Below, piece by piece: positions 9,743-19,770 of a stretch of 64,000 nucleotides of DNA. The notes under the pieces are model-generated. The model was not told where the DNA came from. It saw nothing but the letters and a program-made list of their open reading frames with translations, and ran no database searches. The position numbers and the translations under genes are program-made. The DNA is from Phymorhynchus buccinoides (lineage: Eukaryota; Mollusca; Gastropoda; Neogastropoda; Raphitomidae): positions 58,815,756-58,879,755 of the forward strand of contig CM065684.1 in assembly GCA_017654935.2 (NCBI GenBank), read 5' to 3'. The stretch's first letter is position 1, and each line of letters opens with the position of its first letter.

Positions 9743-10292
9743 ATGGGCGCGAGCAGCAGTCATGACTGGCAACCTCCCATCCAACCCCAGGCCCTAACCA
9801 GCAGCGGTGCACCGGTGAACTATCACATGGTAGCCTCTGAAATCCACCTGTTTCAATCCTCCGACTGTGCCTGCTATCCCAAGAGCCACATGACCATGGG
9901 GAGTTCCGATCTGTACGACATGCTCGCCGAACAGTTCACTCGAGGGTACCGCATGATCTACTTTTGTCGAAGACCCGGCGACCTCCGCTTTAAAATGAAC
10001 TCTTCCATGCAGGCTTTCTTCAGCGGATTTTTCAGCCTGAATCCTAACCTCGGTGGGATAGTCGAGGTTGGGGTGAGGTGGAGTTTGCGAGTGGAGAGAA
10101 GCTGGGTTCAGTCGGCGATTCATGATACTGGCGGTTTCATGTCGTTAAGGCAAAATCGTACAGTGCATACGGCACAACTGGTCGACAGCATCGCCCGAAA
10201 CACGCAGCATGGAGAGAGGCTGGTTGCAGCTACGGAGACGGGGCACTACGAGCCACCATCGTCTGGCGAATATCACCAGGGATTTGGCCCGC
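9743..10292 (+). CDS. Raftlin-family protein, exon 1 (copy 1)
   Basis: Start ATG at 9743; donor CCCGC/GTGAGT at 10293, leaving one base for exon 2. It encodes 183 residues. The N-terminus MGASSSHD has Gly2 and Ser6, a good N-myristoylation context, consistent with Raftlins, which are N-terminally lipidated membrane-raft scaffolds (vertebrate Raftlins are MGCG.. with myristate and palmitate). The segment DLYDMLAEQFTRGYRMIYFC resembles the first Raftlin repeat (..ELIEKINVAAKRGMKFVGF..). Spliced exons 1-3 total 1107 bp including stop, or 368 residues, shorter than vertebrate Raftlins (about 500-580). Family call by remembered similarity, strongest in exons 2-3. Confidence 0.8.
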
Positions 10293-10664
10293 GTGAGTGC
10301 TGAATCACATTTGTTTTTGGGTTGAAGTCTTAGACAGCCTGCGCATGTTGTATTATGGTTTGACAATACTTGAGTTTGAACTTTTCGAAAAAAATAAACA
10401 AACAAAAAATAAATAAATAAATAAACGTTTCTTACGAAATGTTTATGTCAGGGAATTTTGTAATATTAAGAGTTTGATTTCAACAGAAGAAAACACCAGT
10501 GGTTAGGGACTATATGGTTTTTTTGGGGGGGAAATGAATTAGAAATTGAAATCTGAACGGTGTCTGAAATTTTTAAACATTTGGTTAAGAAATTAGGAAG
10601 ACCTTGGTTTATGCAAATTGCAATTGAATAAGAGTATTGTGAATTATGGCAATTCCTCTCTACC

Positions 10665-10763
<99 letters not shown>

Positions 10764-11047
10764 CTCTCTCACTCTTTCTCTTCTTCTTCCTTATACTGGA
10801 CAGGGCCTTCTGGTGTCAAGTAGTCCAACGTAGGATCACTCTAAATTTTTAAAATTTGAGTTAAAAACAGTATCAACTGCTCAAAGAATATCTCCTCTTT
10901 CTCTTACTCTCTTTCCTCTCTCTCCTTCTTCTCTTCTCTCTCTCTCTGACCTGAAGAAAAATTGTTTGCTTCTTCAGTTATCCTCATTCAAGATTTCAAG
11001 TTTCTCTCTCCCTCACATTTTTTTTTCTCTCTCTCTCTCTTTTGCAG
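10293..11047. other. Raftlin intron 1 (copy 1), with long CT tracts
   Basis: 755 bp. It holds a (CT)n run of about 89 bp at 10674-10762 and further CT-rich stretches up to the acceptor TCTTTTGCAG (11046-11047). AAATAAATAAATAAA lies at 10408. In copy 2 the CT run is split by about 55 bp of unrelated sequence (58225-58280). Confidence 0.85.
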
Positions 11048-11265
11048 ACCTGGCCTTAGATTTGTTCTTCGAGGTTCCCTCCCCTGCCACCAGGGAGCGC
11101 TACGTCTACACCATGGTGTTGGTGCCGGTCCACATCGAATACCCGTTCGTCAACAACATCTTCTTCCCTGAGATCCAGTGTGACTGGATGACAGCGTTCC
11201 AGCACCACCTGAGTCAAGGGTGGAGGCTGATCGACATTTACATCGACACCCCCATGTCTGAGCAG
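11048..11265 (+). CDS. Raftlin-family protein, exon 2 (copy 1)
   Basis: 218-bp exon, acceptor TTTTGCAG, donor GAGCAG/GTGTGT at 11266, ending in phase 0. It encodes LALDLFFEVPSPATRERYVY, then VPVHIEYPFVNNIFFPEI, then DWMTAFQHHLSQGWRLIDIY. The last part matches the Raftlin segment in vertebrates where a DWLELTTFYYKQGLSLIDSF stretch occurs (Trp, hydrophobic helix, QG.LID). This is one of the two strongest similarity blocks for the family call. The exon's 3' end and donor are duplicated in intron 2 at 11391-11477. Confidence 0.85.
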
Positions 11266-11390
11266 GTGTGTTGATGATGATGATGATGATGTTTATGATG
11301 GTGATGATGATGATGACAATGATGATGATGTTGTTGACGATGATGATGATGATTTTGAGTGTAAGGATGATGATGATGATGGCAACTTTT
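11266..11390. repeat. GAT trinucleotide repeat at the start of Raftlin intron 2
   Basis: Imperfect (GAT)n begins within ten bases of the exon 2 donor and runs up to the pseudo-exon at 11391. The array differs in length in copy 2 (58832-58970). Asp-rich or Ile-rich open frames here are artefacts. Confidence 0.9.
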
Positions 11391-11477
11391 GGATGACAGC
11401 GTTCCAGCACCATCTGACTCCTGAGTCAGGGGTGGAGACTGATCAACATTTACATCGACACCCCCATGTCTGAGCAG
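11391..11477 (+). pseudogene. Duplicated 3' end of Raftlin exon 2 with donor
   Basis: GGATGACAGCGTTCCAGCAC, then TTTACATCGACACCCCCATG, then TCTGAGCAG/GTGTGG, a near copy of the last ~85 bp of exon 2 and its donor. A 7-bp insertion (ACTCCTG) shifts the frame, so use of this donor in place of 11266 would give a disrupted protein. The same copy exists in the second Raftlin block at 58971-59057, so it predates the gene duplication (or is allelic). Confidence 0.9.
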
Positions 11478-12444
11478 GTGTGGTTTACAATGGAGGTGAT
11501 TGTCTGGGGGCCTGCCCGGGTTAATGACCCATACTAACCCCTCATTTTGTACAGCCAGAGGTTATCAGGCATGGTAATTTTCAAAGAATTCTCTGAATTC
11601 AGATAAAAGTGCAGAGAAAAACAAATGTCAGAAGGGCTTTTAAGCTTGAGGAGATGCCCTTTCCTCAAGTTTGAACAGTTTCACATGTTCATCTTCAAGA
11701 GCAATTGCCTCCTGATCACCATAAAGGGATTTAAATCCCTTGAATACACCAAGAGACAATATCTCCTAAAACCCTATAACATTTTGAGAGAAAAATGCTT
11801 TTCCTGCATCACCATGCTTGGTTATGACCCATGAAGTCTGAAATCAGTTTGAAGCTCTGACACATTAATTGTCCATTCTTGTGGAAATAGGAATTGTTCG
11901 GAAATAATTAAGGGGAGTCATTTCATGGTGTGTGGGAGTGATTCAATCGGCCAAACAGGGGAAGTCACTCTACGATCAGCTCTCGTAGCCTATCGACTCG
12001 TGTGTTTGAGCAGACATACAGCACTTAGAACACCATGCGTCAATCTAAAATATTAGGTCATTTATATTTGTACGTCACATTTTGCAGTTTGTGGCTACTG
12101 GCCACCCCTAATTTTTCTATAAAAAAACATGTTTGCAAGTCGCTGACTCACATCGTGCGGTTTCAAGCTTTGACGCCATTGTTGCTATGGTGTTTGAACG
12201 AGTAATGGAGGTAAACAACTTTTTTCCGAAAATCGTCTATTGACCCATCTTTAATCAGGGGTCATATGACCCATGATGACGTTTGAAAACAATCTGAAGC
12301 TATGGTGGACCGTTAAGTTTTATAATACATGTCGTCTGTCTCAACCCAAGCTCTAAAATAAATTATCTAATTCTGCTGATAATGATGATGATGATAGTTG
12401 GGATGATGATGATTATTACATGTATTATTATTTCATATTTTTTT
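11478..12444. other. Raftlin intron 2 (copy 1), first part
   Basis: Mostly unremarkable intronic sequence also present in copy 2 (59058-60071). It contains a short inverted pair GGGATTTAAATCCC near 11726. No exon is recognised. Confidence 0.6.
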
Positions 12445-12706
12445 ATATCGTCGTCCGCATGCAAAAGAGACGTAACTCAAAATTGGTCATCTTGGATGTG
12501 TTGGACTGACCAGTTGATCTAGACAAGCTGCATCATCTAACACAGCTGTAAAACAACAATCTGCAAAGATAAAACACTGATGGTGACGCTAAAGGAACAA
12601 CAAATGACGTTATGTGGCCTGAAATGACCAAAATATTGAGTTTTCCATTCCTCATGTGAAGTGACGTCATTCGACTTACGTCTCTTTTGCATGCGGGTGA
12701 CGATAT
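12445..12706. mobile_element. MITE with ~30-bp inverted ends (copy 1)
   Basis: Left end ATATCGTCGTCCGCATGCAA then AAGAGACGTAA; right end TTACGTCTCTTTTGCATG then CGGGTGACGATAT, the reverse complement with two mismatches. 262 bp, no coding capacity. The same element is at 60072-60333. The ORF1-only LINE at 12708 inserted at its right terminus, so the LINE target-site duplication consists of the MITE end. Confidence 0.88.
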
Positions 12707-12707
12707 G

Positions 12708-14385
12708 GTGGTAACTAGTGTTTTACGTCCTCTCGACCCCTAAGGGCACATATGAGACATTTATACTCGAGTTAGTTTAGGGGACAACAACAAAAATAAA
12801 AAAGTTACAGGGACATGGACAAACATTGAAAAAAATGTTTAGGGAGATTCTCTTTTATAAGCGCAAGCCGCTAGAATTTGCTCTGACTAGGTTTTTAAGG
12901 ATATTTAAAGGATAGTCTGGTAACATATTGTTAAAATTCAATTTGAATTTAAAATTTTAGTTACAATAAAATTTCTTTTGTCGTTTTGACCTTATGTGAC
13001 CCAACCGAAACCCTAAACTCCCCCCGGGATTAAAATTTCAGGGCTACACATGTTAAAAGAAGATCATACTTCTGTTTTAATAATAAAAAACCAATATTGG
13101 CCCTTATCTATTTTAAAAGTATTTATGTACATATATGTTCTTTTATTTACAGGAGTTGGTAGAGTAAAAAGAATTTACAAAAAAGTTTAAGTGACCTACC
13201 GGAGGAAGATATATCTACCCCCGTGACTTCCCTATGAATTAGGAAAAATTTGTACATCTTGAACTAAAAGAGAGATAAAATGTTATGTCCTACCGGGGGG
13301 AGATATCTCTGCCCCCGGGACTTCCCATTACTGGGGGAAATTTACATCTCGGACTTGTGTTAGTTTGTTAAAATTTTTAGTTATAATGTATGATAAAAAG
13401 TTAAAATGTTTGTTTAAAATGACCGAAGAGAGGCTCTCATATGGAACTTGACAGTCATTCGAGTTTATGATATAGAGATTCATGGTAATTTTTAATAGAG
13501 GTGTTTAGGATAGGCTTTCTGCCAATTAGTGAGACCTCATTCAAGAACTCTTTCCTTTATTAAAAAGGTATGGTATTCATGTTGCAGTTAGGTTTGGGTG
13601 GTTAAATTTACCAAGATGAGTGTTAGTATTTACGAGAATAACAAAGGTGATCTATATCGAGGTATATATATTCAGGGTATGGTTTATTTAAAATGTTATG
13701 ATAACCTATGAAGGTTAAATTATAGTTTCTTTTGGTAGACGATAGTATGATGTACTTGGTGTATGAAATGATTGTTGTGTAGAAAATAAAATGTGCGCGC
13801 GCACCCAAGTTATATGAGCGATCATGAGGGAGGGCAACCGGCTAACTATAGCAGTCGGAAAACTTATGAATTAAGTTAGGTAACTGTACATGGTTAGTTT
13901 GTTCCGCTGATGCCCAAGGGGGGGTGGCTACAAATTCCCTCCCGCCCCCGATCCAACAGCGGAACTCTGTTATTAAGTAGATACTGTGAAAACTATTTTA
14001 GGTGGCATTGATGAGGGAGAGGTGGCTAACAATTCTGACTTACTCGAGACGGAGGGAGGGAGGGAGAGGGACCCCTCCTCTCCGGCTCGGGCAGAGGAAA
14101 GACGTCGTTTGAGTGATCCCTGATGGGGAGGGGAGCACCAGCAAAAAGGCGTTACGACTATGAAAGAGACCTCCGGTGCGCGCGCCGGACACCCGTCCAC
14201 TGGGGGGAGGGAGATAAAAAAAAAAAAGGGTGGGCTCAAAAAGGAGCCACTTCGGCAGCCCGAGCGCATATTTACATAAAAAAGGGAAGGGGGGAGAGGG
14301 GGGGCAGGAGTGTGGGCGGGTGTCCAGCCCGCGGCCCGGAGGGACTCCACCTCAGATGTGGTTAATAAGAAAGGTGATATTAGAA
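12708..14385 (-). other. Non-coding 3' region of the half-LINE
   Basis: On the minus strand, downstream of ORF1, about 1.7 kb has no credible frame where ORF2 would be expected. Two related ~40-bp motifs at about 13191-13232 and 13289-13327 (CTACCGG..GAAGATATATCT..CCCC and CTACCGGGGGGAGATATCTC..GCCCCCGG) are palindromic and could fold as hairpins. The part at 13900-14350 is G/C-rich with purine runs. Confidence 0.7.
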
Positions 14386-15062
14386 CTAAGGGATGGGTTT
14401 TTTGGAGGAATTAGACCCTATTCTATATTTGACCCTGGGACCCTCCACTCCAACAGAAGGGCCACAGGCCAATTCAGCAAGTCTCATCAAGTTACTCTTG
14501 GGGCCTATTGGTGTCTGGCGACCGGAGGACGGAAACAAAGAGACCAGCCCTTCCAGTAGTAGTGTAGGTTTTTGGGTAGTACGTGCTTTTGCAACCTGAG
14601 TAAGCACTTGTGTAATGAAGCTTTCAGCTACTGTTTGGTTTTTGTTTTGTTTTAAGTTAAGATTTATATTTTCTGTTTCAATTGTGAGCGGGGTTTGTTT
14701 GTCTGTTGTAGCAGTTGAGTCTGTTTGTGTATTGGTCTGGGTGTTAGTCATTTTGTCTGTAAAGTTGATAATCAGTTTATTCATGTGGGTGGTTAGTTCT
14801 GTCATCAAAGAGGTTGTATGTTTATGTAATTGTTGTAGGACTAGTTGTTCTGTTTTACGTTCTAAGTTTTGTTTTATTATTTTGTTTTTGGCTGCTGTAA
14901 TTTTGAGTGCTCTAGCTTTACTGCTGAGAATTCTTTTACGGGTTTTAGATGGTGACAATGAGAAATTGTTCTTGGGTTGGGTGTGGACGTTACTAGTGGT
15001 TTCAGTGTAATCTTGCTCTGGTGTTTTTGTTATATTCTGAGTTATGACTTTACGATTGATGT
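14386..15062 (-). CDS. Distal part of LINE ORF1, frame-shifted
   Basis: This frame stays open upstream of the ORF1 stop and encodes a Lys/Gln/Thr-rich, probably helical region (TTG-initiated if read alone, 190 residues from 14958). It overlaps the end of the 15063-16571 frame. A run of ten C (coding strand) at about 15156-15165 is the likely point where the two frames were one; past it the alternative frame reads a SYANAVKNG-type segment, common in gag-like ORF1 C-termini. So ORF1 probably was a single ~700-codon frame with a homopolymer indel, real or a sequencing error. A programmed shift is possible but unsupported. Confidence 0.7.
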
Positions 15063-16571
15063 TTATCGGTTGATTTTGGCTGTATGTAGTTCCGTTCTTA
15101 ACTGCATTAGCGTATGAGGGGACTGATCTGTCCTCCGGCCGCCAAGAAGAATCAACTTCGGGGGGGGGGGAGAAGATGGGGCTTTTTGCTTGGAAGCTAA
15201 GAGGGACTCCTGGGCCAATTTGGCCCGGCGAATGGCCTCGGAGTAGGGAATGAAAGATTCTGCCCTGATCCTATTCGCTTGAAGCCTGAGTTTGAAATGC
15301 GGACATCCGCCATAGGCAGCTGTATGAGCTCCACCACAGTTGATGCATTTAGGAGTTTTTTGGCATGCAGTTGAAGAGTGACCCAGTCCGGCACACTTTG
15401 TGCAGGTCTCTGTTTTGGACCTGCACTGGTTTTTTGTGTGACCGAACCGGGCACACTTTTTACATCTTTTTACCTGGGCTACAAAGGGCTGAACTGAGAA
15501 CTCTTGGGCACATATCTTAATGAATGAGGGGAGAAGTGGTTTGTTGAAAACTATTTTAATTGCTTTTGATTTAGAACCATCTTTGTTATTCAGTCTGAGG
15601 ACGCTTCTCGCGTTCTCAATCAGTGGAAGAAGGTTCTGTGCGTCCTCTTCAAGAGGAATTGGTCGGATGACTCCCTCTGTGAAGGCAGTAGGGATGAAAC
15701 ATTTGATTGCAATCTTGGAGATGACGGTTAGATTTGCAAGTTTAGTTTGTTGGTCTGCTGAATTGCAGCCAATCAAGAGTCTATTTCCGGCTAGAGACCT
15801 TTGGCTTGAAATATCTCCAATGGCATTTTGCCAAAGTTTCATTCCCGTGAGTGGGCCCAGGCCCTTGATGGTAGCCGGGCCTAAGCCAAGATCTTCGACA
15901 ATCACGGGGTATTTTAGAAAGGTCGGTGGCGGCAAATTTGGGGGTTCGGGTGCGCGCGGACGTGTTAGTCTGGGCTTCGGCTTGGGTCTGAATGGAGTAT
16001 GTGACTGTTCGTTTGAATGTACTCTCGAGGTGACTGGAGATGAGCCCCCTGTGGCGACATCGTCTGGAATAGGGTGGTCTTCCCTATTGGGGGAGCAATC
16101 TGACTGCCTCCCTCCGGTGAGGGGGCTGACTAACGGTGTGCTCTCTCTCTGACTGTCGGAGATTTGTATTTCCATTTTTTCATTTGTTCCCCTTGGAGTG
16201 GAATTTCTGACTGCCTCATCGATGGTCAAAACTCGAGAAGCAGGAGAAGTCAGATTCCCATGACCAGTGGGGGACATGTTCTCTCTAGATTTTTTGTTCC
16301 CTGGAGGGGAGTTTGGGGAAGCTAGAGAGGTTCTGGAGGAGCGTGATCTCTTCCTAGTTGGGGTAAGAGGAACCGGGGTGCTTTGGAGCAGAGGAACCAA
16401 AGGCCCTGATGGTGGGGTCTCCAAAGGGATATTGAAAAGAGCGTTCTCAATAAATGTGGGGGGGGAGGAGCTGCTGGAGTCCGACAGGGTCTCGATGCTC
16501 TCACCTGAACTGAGGTTGAAAACACCGGACCCCTCATCCTCCACCACCTCCTCTCTACCTATATCACTCAT
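15063..16571 (-). CDS. LINE ORF1, gag-like protein with three CCHC zinc knuckles
   Basis: 502 residues. Residues 1-220 are Ser/Pro-rich and disordered with basic patches (TRKRSRSSR at about 72-80). A globular region follows (about 220-365). Knuckles: CKKCARFGHTKNQC (about 370-383), CTKCAGLGHSSTAC (about 390-403), CINCGGAHTAAYGGC (about 409-423). The triple-knuckle arrangement after a ~150-residue domain is characteristic of ORF1 nucleic-acid chaperones of I/Jockey-type LINEs. It binds element RNA in the cytoplasmic RNP. Start ATG at 16571 follows a ~600-bp leader. The frame ends soon after the homopolymer noted for the distal part. Confidence 0.92.
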   Translation of the reverse strand: MSDIGREEVVEDEGSGVFNLSSGESIETLSDSSSSSPPTFIENALFNIPLETPPSGPLVPLLQSTPVPLTPTRKRSRSSRTSLASPNSPPGNKKSRENMSPTGHGNLTSPASRVLTIDEAVRNSTPRGTNEKMEIQISDSQRESTPLVSPLTGGRQSDCSPNREDHPIPDDVATGGSSPVTSRVHSNEQSHTPFRPKPKPRLTRPRAPEPPNLPPPTFLKYPVIVEDLGLGPATIKGLGPLTGMKLWQNAIGDISSQRSLAGNRLLIGCNSADQQTKLANLTVISKIAIKCFIPTAFTEGVIRPIPLEEDAQNLLPLIENARSVLRLNNKDGSKSKAIKIVFNKPLLPSFIKICAQEFSVQPFVAQVKRCKKCARFGHTKNQCRSKTETCTKCAGLGHSSTACQKTPKCINCGGAHTAAYGGCPHFKLRLQANRIRAESFIPYSEAIRRAKLAQESLLASKQKAPSSPPPPKLILLGGRRTDQSPHTLMQLRTELHTAKINR

Positions 16572-17166
16572 GGTAGGTCGGTATGACGAATAAGTGAGCC
16601 GAAAGGATTGGTTTTAGCAGGAACCAATCAGAAGCAGGGGATTTTTTCGCTTGTCACTAAGGAGTAGAACTTTCGGTTATGGCGAGGACCAATGAGAAGC
16701 TTAGAAATGTCCCACCTAAAGTTAACGTGCCCTAATTTTAACTGGTTAAGGAGTCCTGTGGCGCTAACAAAAGAAAGTGCCCAGAACCAGGCTCAACCAC
16801 CTCAAGAACCTACATTATGCCAGCGAGACACAATATGAAATAAAAATATTAATTTTAATCAATAAGCCTACTATCACTTGGCCGAACAGAGCACAACGAG
16901 GCTCAACCTATGAAAAAGATTTAGAGGATTAAGTAGGATTTTAATTCCTATCAATTTACTGCCCAGTTACACCTTTATCTTGATTTCCCTAAAAACTTTC
17001 AAACTATAATTTATTCAATATTATGATGTATCTTATGAATAATTTGAATCTTTAACCTATCAAAACTTTATTATGTAATACTTTAAGGAGGAAAGGTAAA
17101 AGATTTTAAAGATAGAAGAACCTAACGTTTATACGAAGCTTATTCTGAACTATTTATTTGCTCGCA

Positions 17167-17378
17167 GGGTGACGATATGTAAGTTGACAGCTTTTATGTA
17201 GTACTTTTTTTTATAAATAAAAAAGATAAAAGAAGGGGAAAGTTATGGAGTTGAGGGAGAGAGTGGGAGAGGCAGGAGGCATTGAATTAACTAGTTAGAA
17301 TATGTTGCAAAGAAGGGATCAAGACCCTTCTTTTTCTTTTTTAGTAAACATCACCTGTCTTCAATTGGATGGTTATAT
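17167..17378. other. Raftlin intron 2 between the two copy-1 insertions
   Basis: Matches copy 2 at 60321-60533. It contains the left 13-bp duplication of a SINE (TTCAATTGGATGG, 17360-17372) and the first six bases of that SINE before the next insertion. Confidence 0.8.
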
Positions 17379-19769
17379 TATGTACGCGCAAGCCCTATGT
17401 GGCAGTGTATTTTTACCTCTATGAGATTTTTACCTCTGGTCGCGTAGCCAATCAGAATCGTTTGTTTGTCCGCCATTGTGAATAATTACGAAACTAAGTG
17501 CATGGCTTTGTACATCGATTTCTCAGCAAATATGTAGATTTACACTCTCCTGCTCTATTTCTTGGTTCTTTCCGTTGTTTCAACTTCGTTAGGGATAGGG
17601 TTAGGGTTAGTAGTAATCACGGGAGATAAGTAACTGTTCTAATGCGCATGCGCAGAGGTAAATATTTCATAGGACTACTTATTCATTATGACACCTACGT
17701 CATTATTGCCCCCATGATAAAATCAGCCTATTTTCAGTAGTTTTCAGATTGTTTTAGTGTTGCTGTTTGTGAATGTATTGTCTTAAAATAAAGTGCACAT
17801 TAAAGACGAAACTTTGATCTTTTGAGTCGTGTATCTGGTGTGCTTATATGAGGCCTGAATTTGTTTAACGATTTTTAGAAATACACAAGGTGTAGGTGTC
17901 GGACGATGACGTTGTCACATTCCCGATGATCGGAAAAATCCGCGTAGTCACTTCGCGCTGTTAGCCACAAATTTCCATCACTTGTAAGCATTTACAACGG
18001 TCACAGTTTTATTCACCAGTTAATTACCTTCCGTTTGATATATGTTTCACCGAATTAACATGAAATAAACTATAGAAAACTTTAAATAGTTTGTTTTGAA
18101 GTGAATTTTTACCTAAAACCCGACACGGAAATCTACACAGCAGACATCCGTTGGATAGGTCTATTTTTACACTATCTTTCTTTTTGTGCCGTTTCTGCTG
18201 TGACGTCACAGAAATTTGTGGCTTTCCCGTTGAAGATAGGTGTTCGTTTGGCTGGCTGACGTAGGCTGCGCTAAAAGACGGAGTCGTGGCCGATGCTCCA
18301 TGCTGAGTGAAAATCAACGCGATTTCAGTATAATAGCAAAGACTGTACAGTATCTTTGATAATAGTACGTTCAGAACCTAAAACCATTAAAGATAAGGAC
18401 TAAAAACATTAATAATTGCCGGGAAAGCAATCCAGTTCAATAAGTTGCAGTGATCGTTTGCTATTTTGCTTCCAAAGGCAGTCTGCTCAAGGAAGCCTTG
18501 CTTCCAGCAAAGCCACCATTTGTCAGGATCAGTAAGGAGCATTCAACTGTTGAATTAACAATATTCTGATCTCTATAATGATATCGCTTGACCAAAAATC
18601 ATTTTAATAGGGTTTCATGTGTTAGCTTATTTAATTATAGCTTTGGATGGCAAGTATCTTATAAATAACGGGTTTAGAAAGTTCCGAGTTGAGCATCGTG
18701 AAAAGCAGCAATAATGAATGTCAACAGTTGATCTCAAGTCGTAGGCTAGATCTACACCGAAGTTAAGGTCATGTTGTTTTCTCGCAGTGCAAATTGTGCG
18801 CTTTTAATCGATTAATGAATGTTTCCAAATAATGTCTTACTCCCAGTGTAACAAAAACACATAATATAAAAAAGTGATCACATATATGTGGGCTTTTTTT
18901 TTTTTAACTGGAAAACAAAAGAGGTGGGAGGGGGAAGCTAGAGTGTGGTGGGTGGGAGTGGGGGGTGGAAAGCCTAATGGGGAGAGGATTAATTTAATAT
19001 CACCAAAAAAAACACCAACTTTTTCTTAATAACGTTACATCTTAATGCAGGGTTTTTTGTAATCAGATAAAAAAAAGATGTATAAGTCAAAAAGTGAGTT
19101 ATTTGATTAGGATATATGGGGTTGGGGGGAGGGGGTGGATACTCACGATTGGGTAGATATATTCGCGCGTGTGTGTGTGTTTCTGTGTGCGTGTGTGTAC
19201 GTGCGCGCGCACCCGTGTGCGCGAGCTTGTCAAGTCAATGATTACATCACTTATTACTTATTATATTCTTACATATTCTCACTTACAGACACATCTACTC
19301 ACATTTATGTCATTTGAAAGCTCTCAGTTAACTGAAGAAAATGCACTTTACATTTTTTAAATCGGATAACAGATGTGGCTTTTACGGCTGTTTAAAGTTT
19401 TAGCCAATTTGACCCGTTTTGCCACCTATCAAAAATGAGAAAATTGGCTACTTTGAGTTGTTGGAGTGTCAAAATGAACAAAGGTATAAACCTCAAATTA
19501 AATTAGCTTTATCTACAAAGTTCAAATAATAAATCCTCTTGTTTTTATTCAGTTAAAGGAAGTAGCTTGGCTGTCAGAGTCCTCCAAATTTGGCAAAATG
19601 ACCACGAAAATAGAGAATTTTTTCTCATACATTTATGGCCATATCTCTGGTTCTAATTGACATCGAGTCAATATTTTTGTTGTGTTGTGTTTGTCTTATT
19701 GTCCGCTCTCTGACTGTGTGGGTTTTGTTTCCTTACGATCAGTGTGAAATTTTGCCCTGCTGGTACATA
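17379..19769. mobile_element. 2.39-kb insertion with short TIRs, nested in a SINE
   Basis: Absent from copy 2. Flanked by GTTATAT at 17372-17378 and 19770-19776. Ends are TATGTAC.. and ..GTACATA, a 7-bp perfect inverted repeat with weaker similarity further in. No transposase is recognised; a ~97-codon frame at 18024-18317 (minus) resembles nothing I know. 17420-17720 is the reverse complement of a segment at 56455-56740, so the interior belongs to a dispersed family. It includes GGGTTAGGGTTAG at 17590 and a perfect palindrome CTGTGACGTCACAG near 18195. Probably a non-autonomous DNA transposon, superfamily uncertain. Confidence 0.75.
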
Positions 19770-19770
19770 G

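Larger units (their letters stand above)
12708..17166 (-). mobile_element. ORF1-only (half-LINE) non-LTR retrotransposon insertion, 4.46 kb
   Basis: Absent from copy 2, where the flanks are joined at 60333. Bounded by a perfect 13-bp direct repeat GGGTGACGATATG at 12695-12707 and 17167-17179, a target-site duplication. Transcription direction is minus: a ~600-bp leader (17166-16572), a gag-like ORF1 (16571-14386 with one frame break), then ~1.7 kb of non-coding 3' sequence. There is no endonuclease or reverse transcriptase frame, unlike an ordinary LINE, and it is not 5' truncated because ORF1 and a leader are present. The 3' terminus (plus strand 12708-12745) reads, on the minus strand, GGGTCGAGAGGACGTAAAAC, the tail of the SINE family at 31707-34600. 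Either an internally deleted LINE or a genuine ORF1-only lineage comparable in layout to mammalian HAL1. Confidence 0.9.

Noticed and set aside
13973..14350. 125-codon minus frame downstream of LINE ORF1
   Set aside because: Pro/Ser-rich translation of purine/pyrimidine runs, with a competing plus frame; no RT or endonuclease motif.
17590..17610. Telomere-type GGGTTAGGGTTAG (and ACCCTAACCCTAA at about 56530)
   Set aside because: Only two units, and both sites are in copies of the same dispersed repeat; not an interstitial telomere.
18024..18317. 97-codon minus frame in the 2.39-kb insertion
   Set aside because: No recognised domain, and it is absent from the related copy region; not called as a gene.
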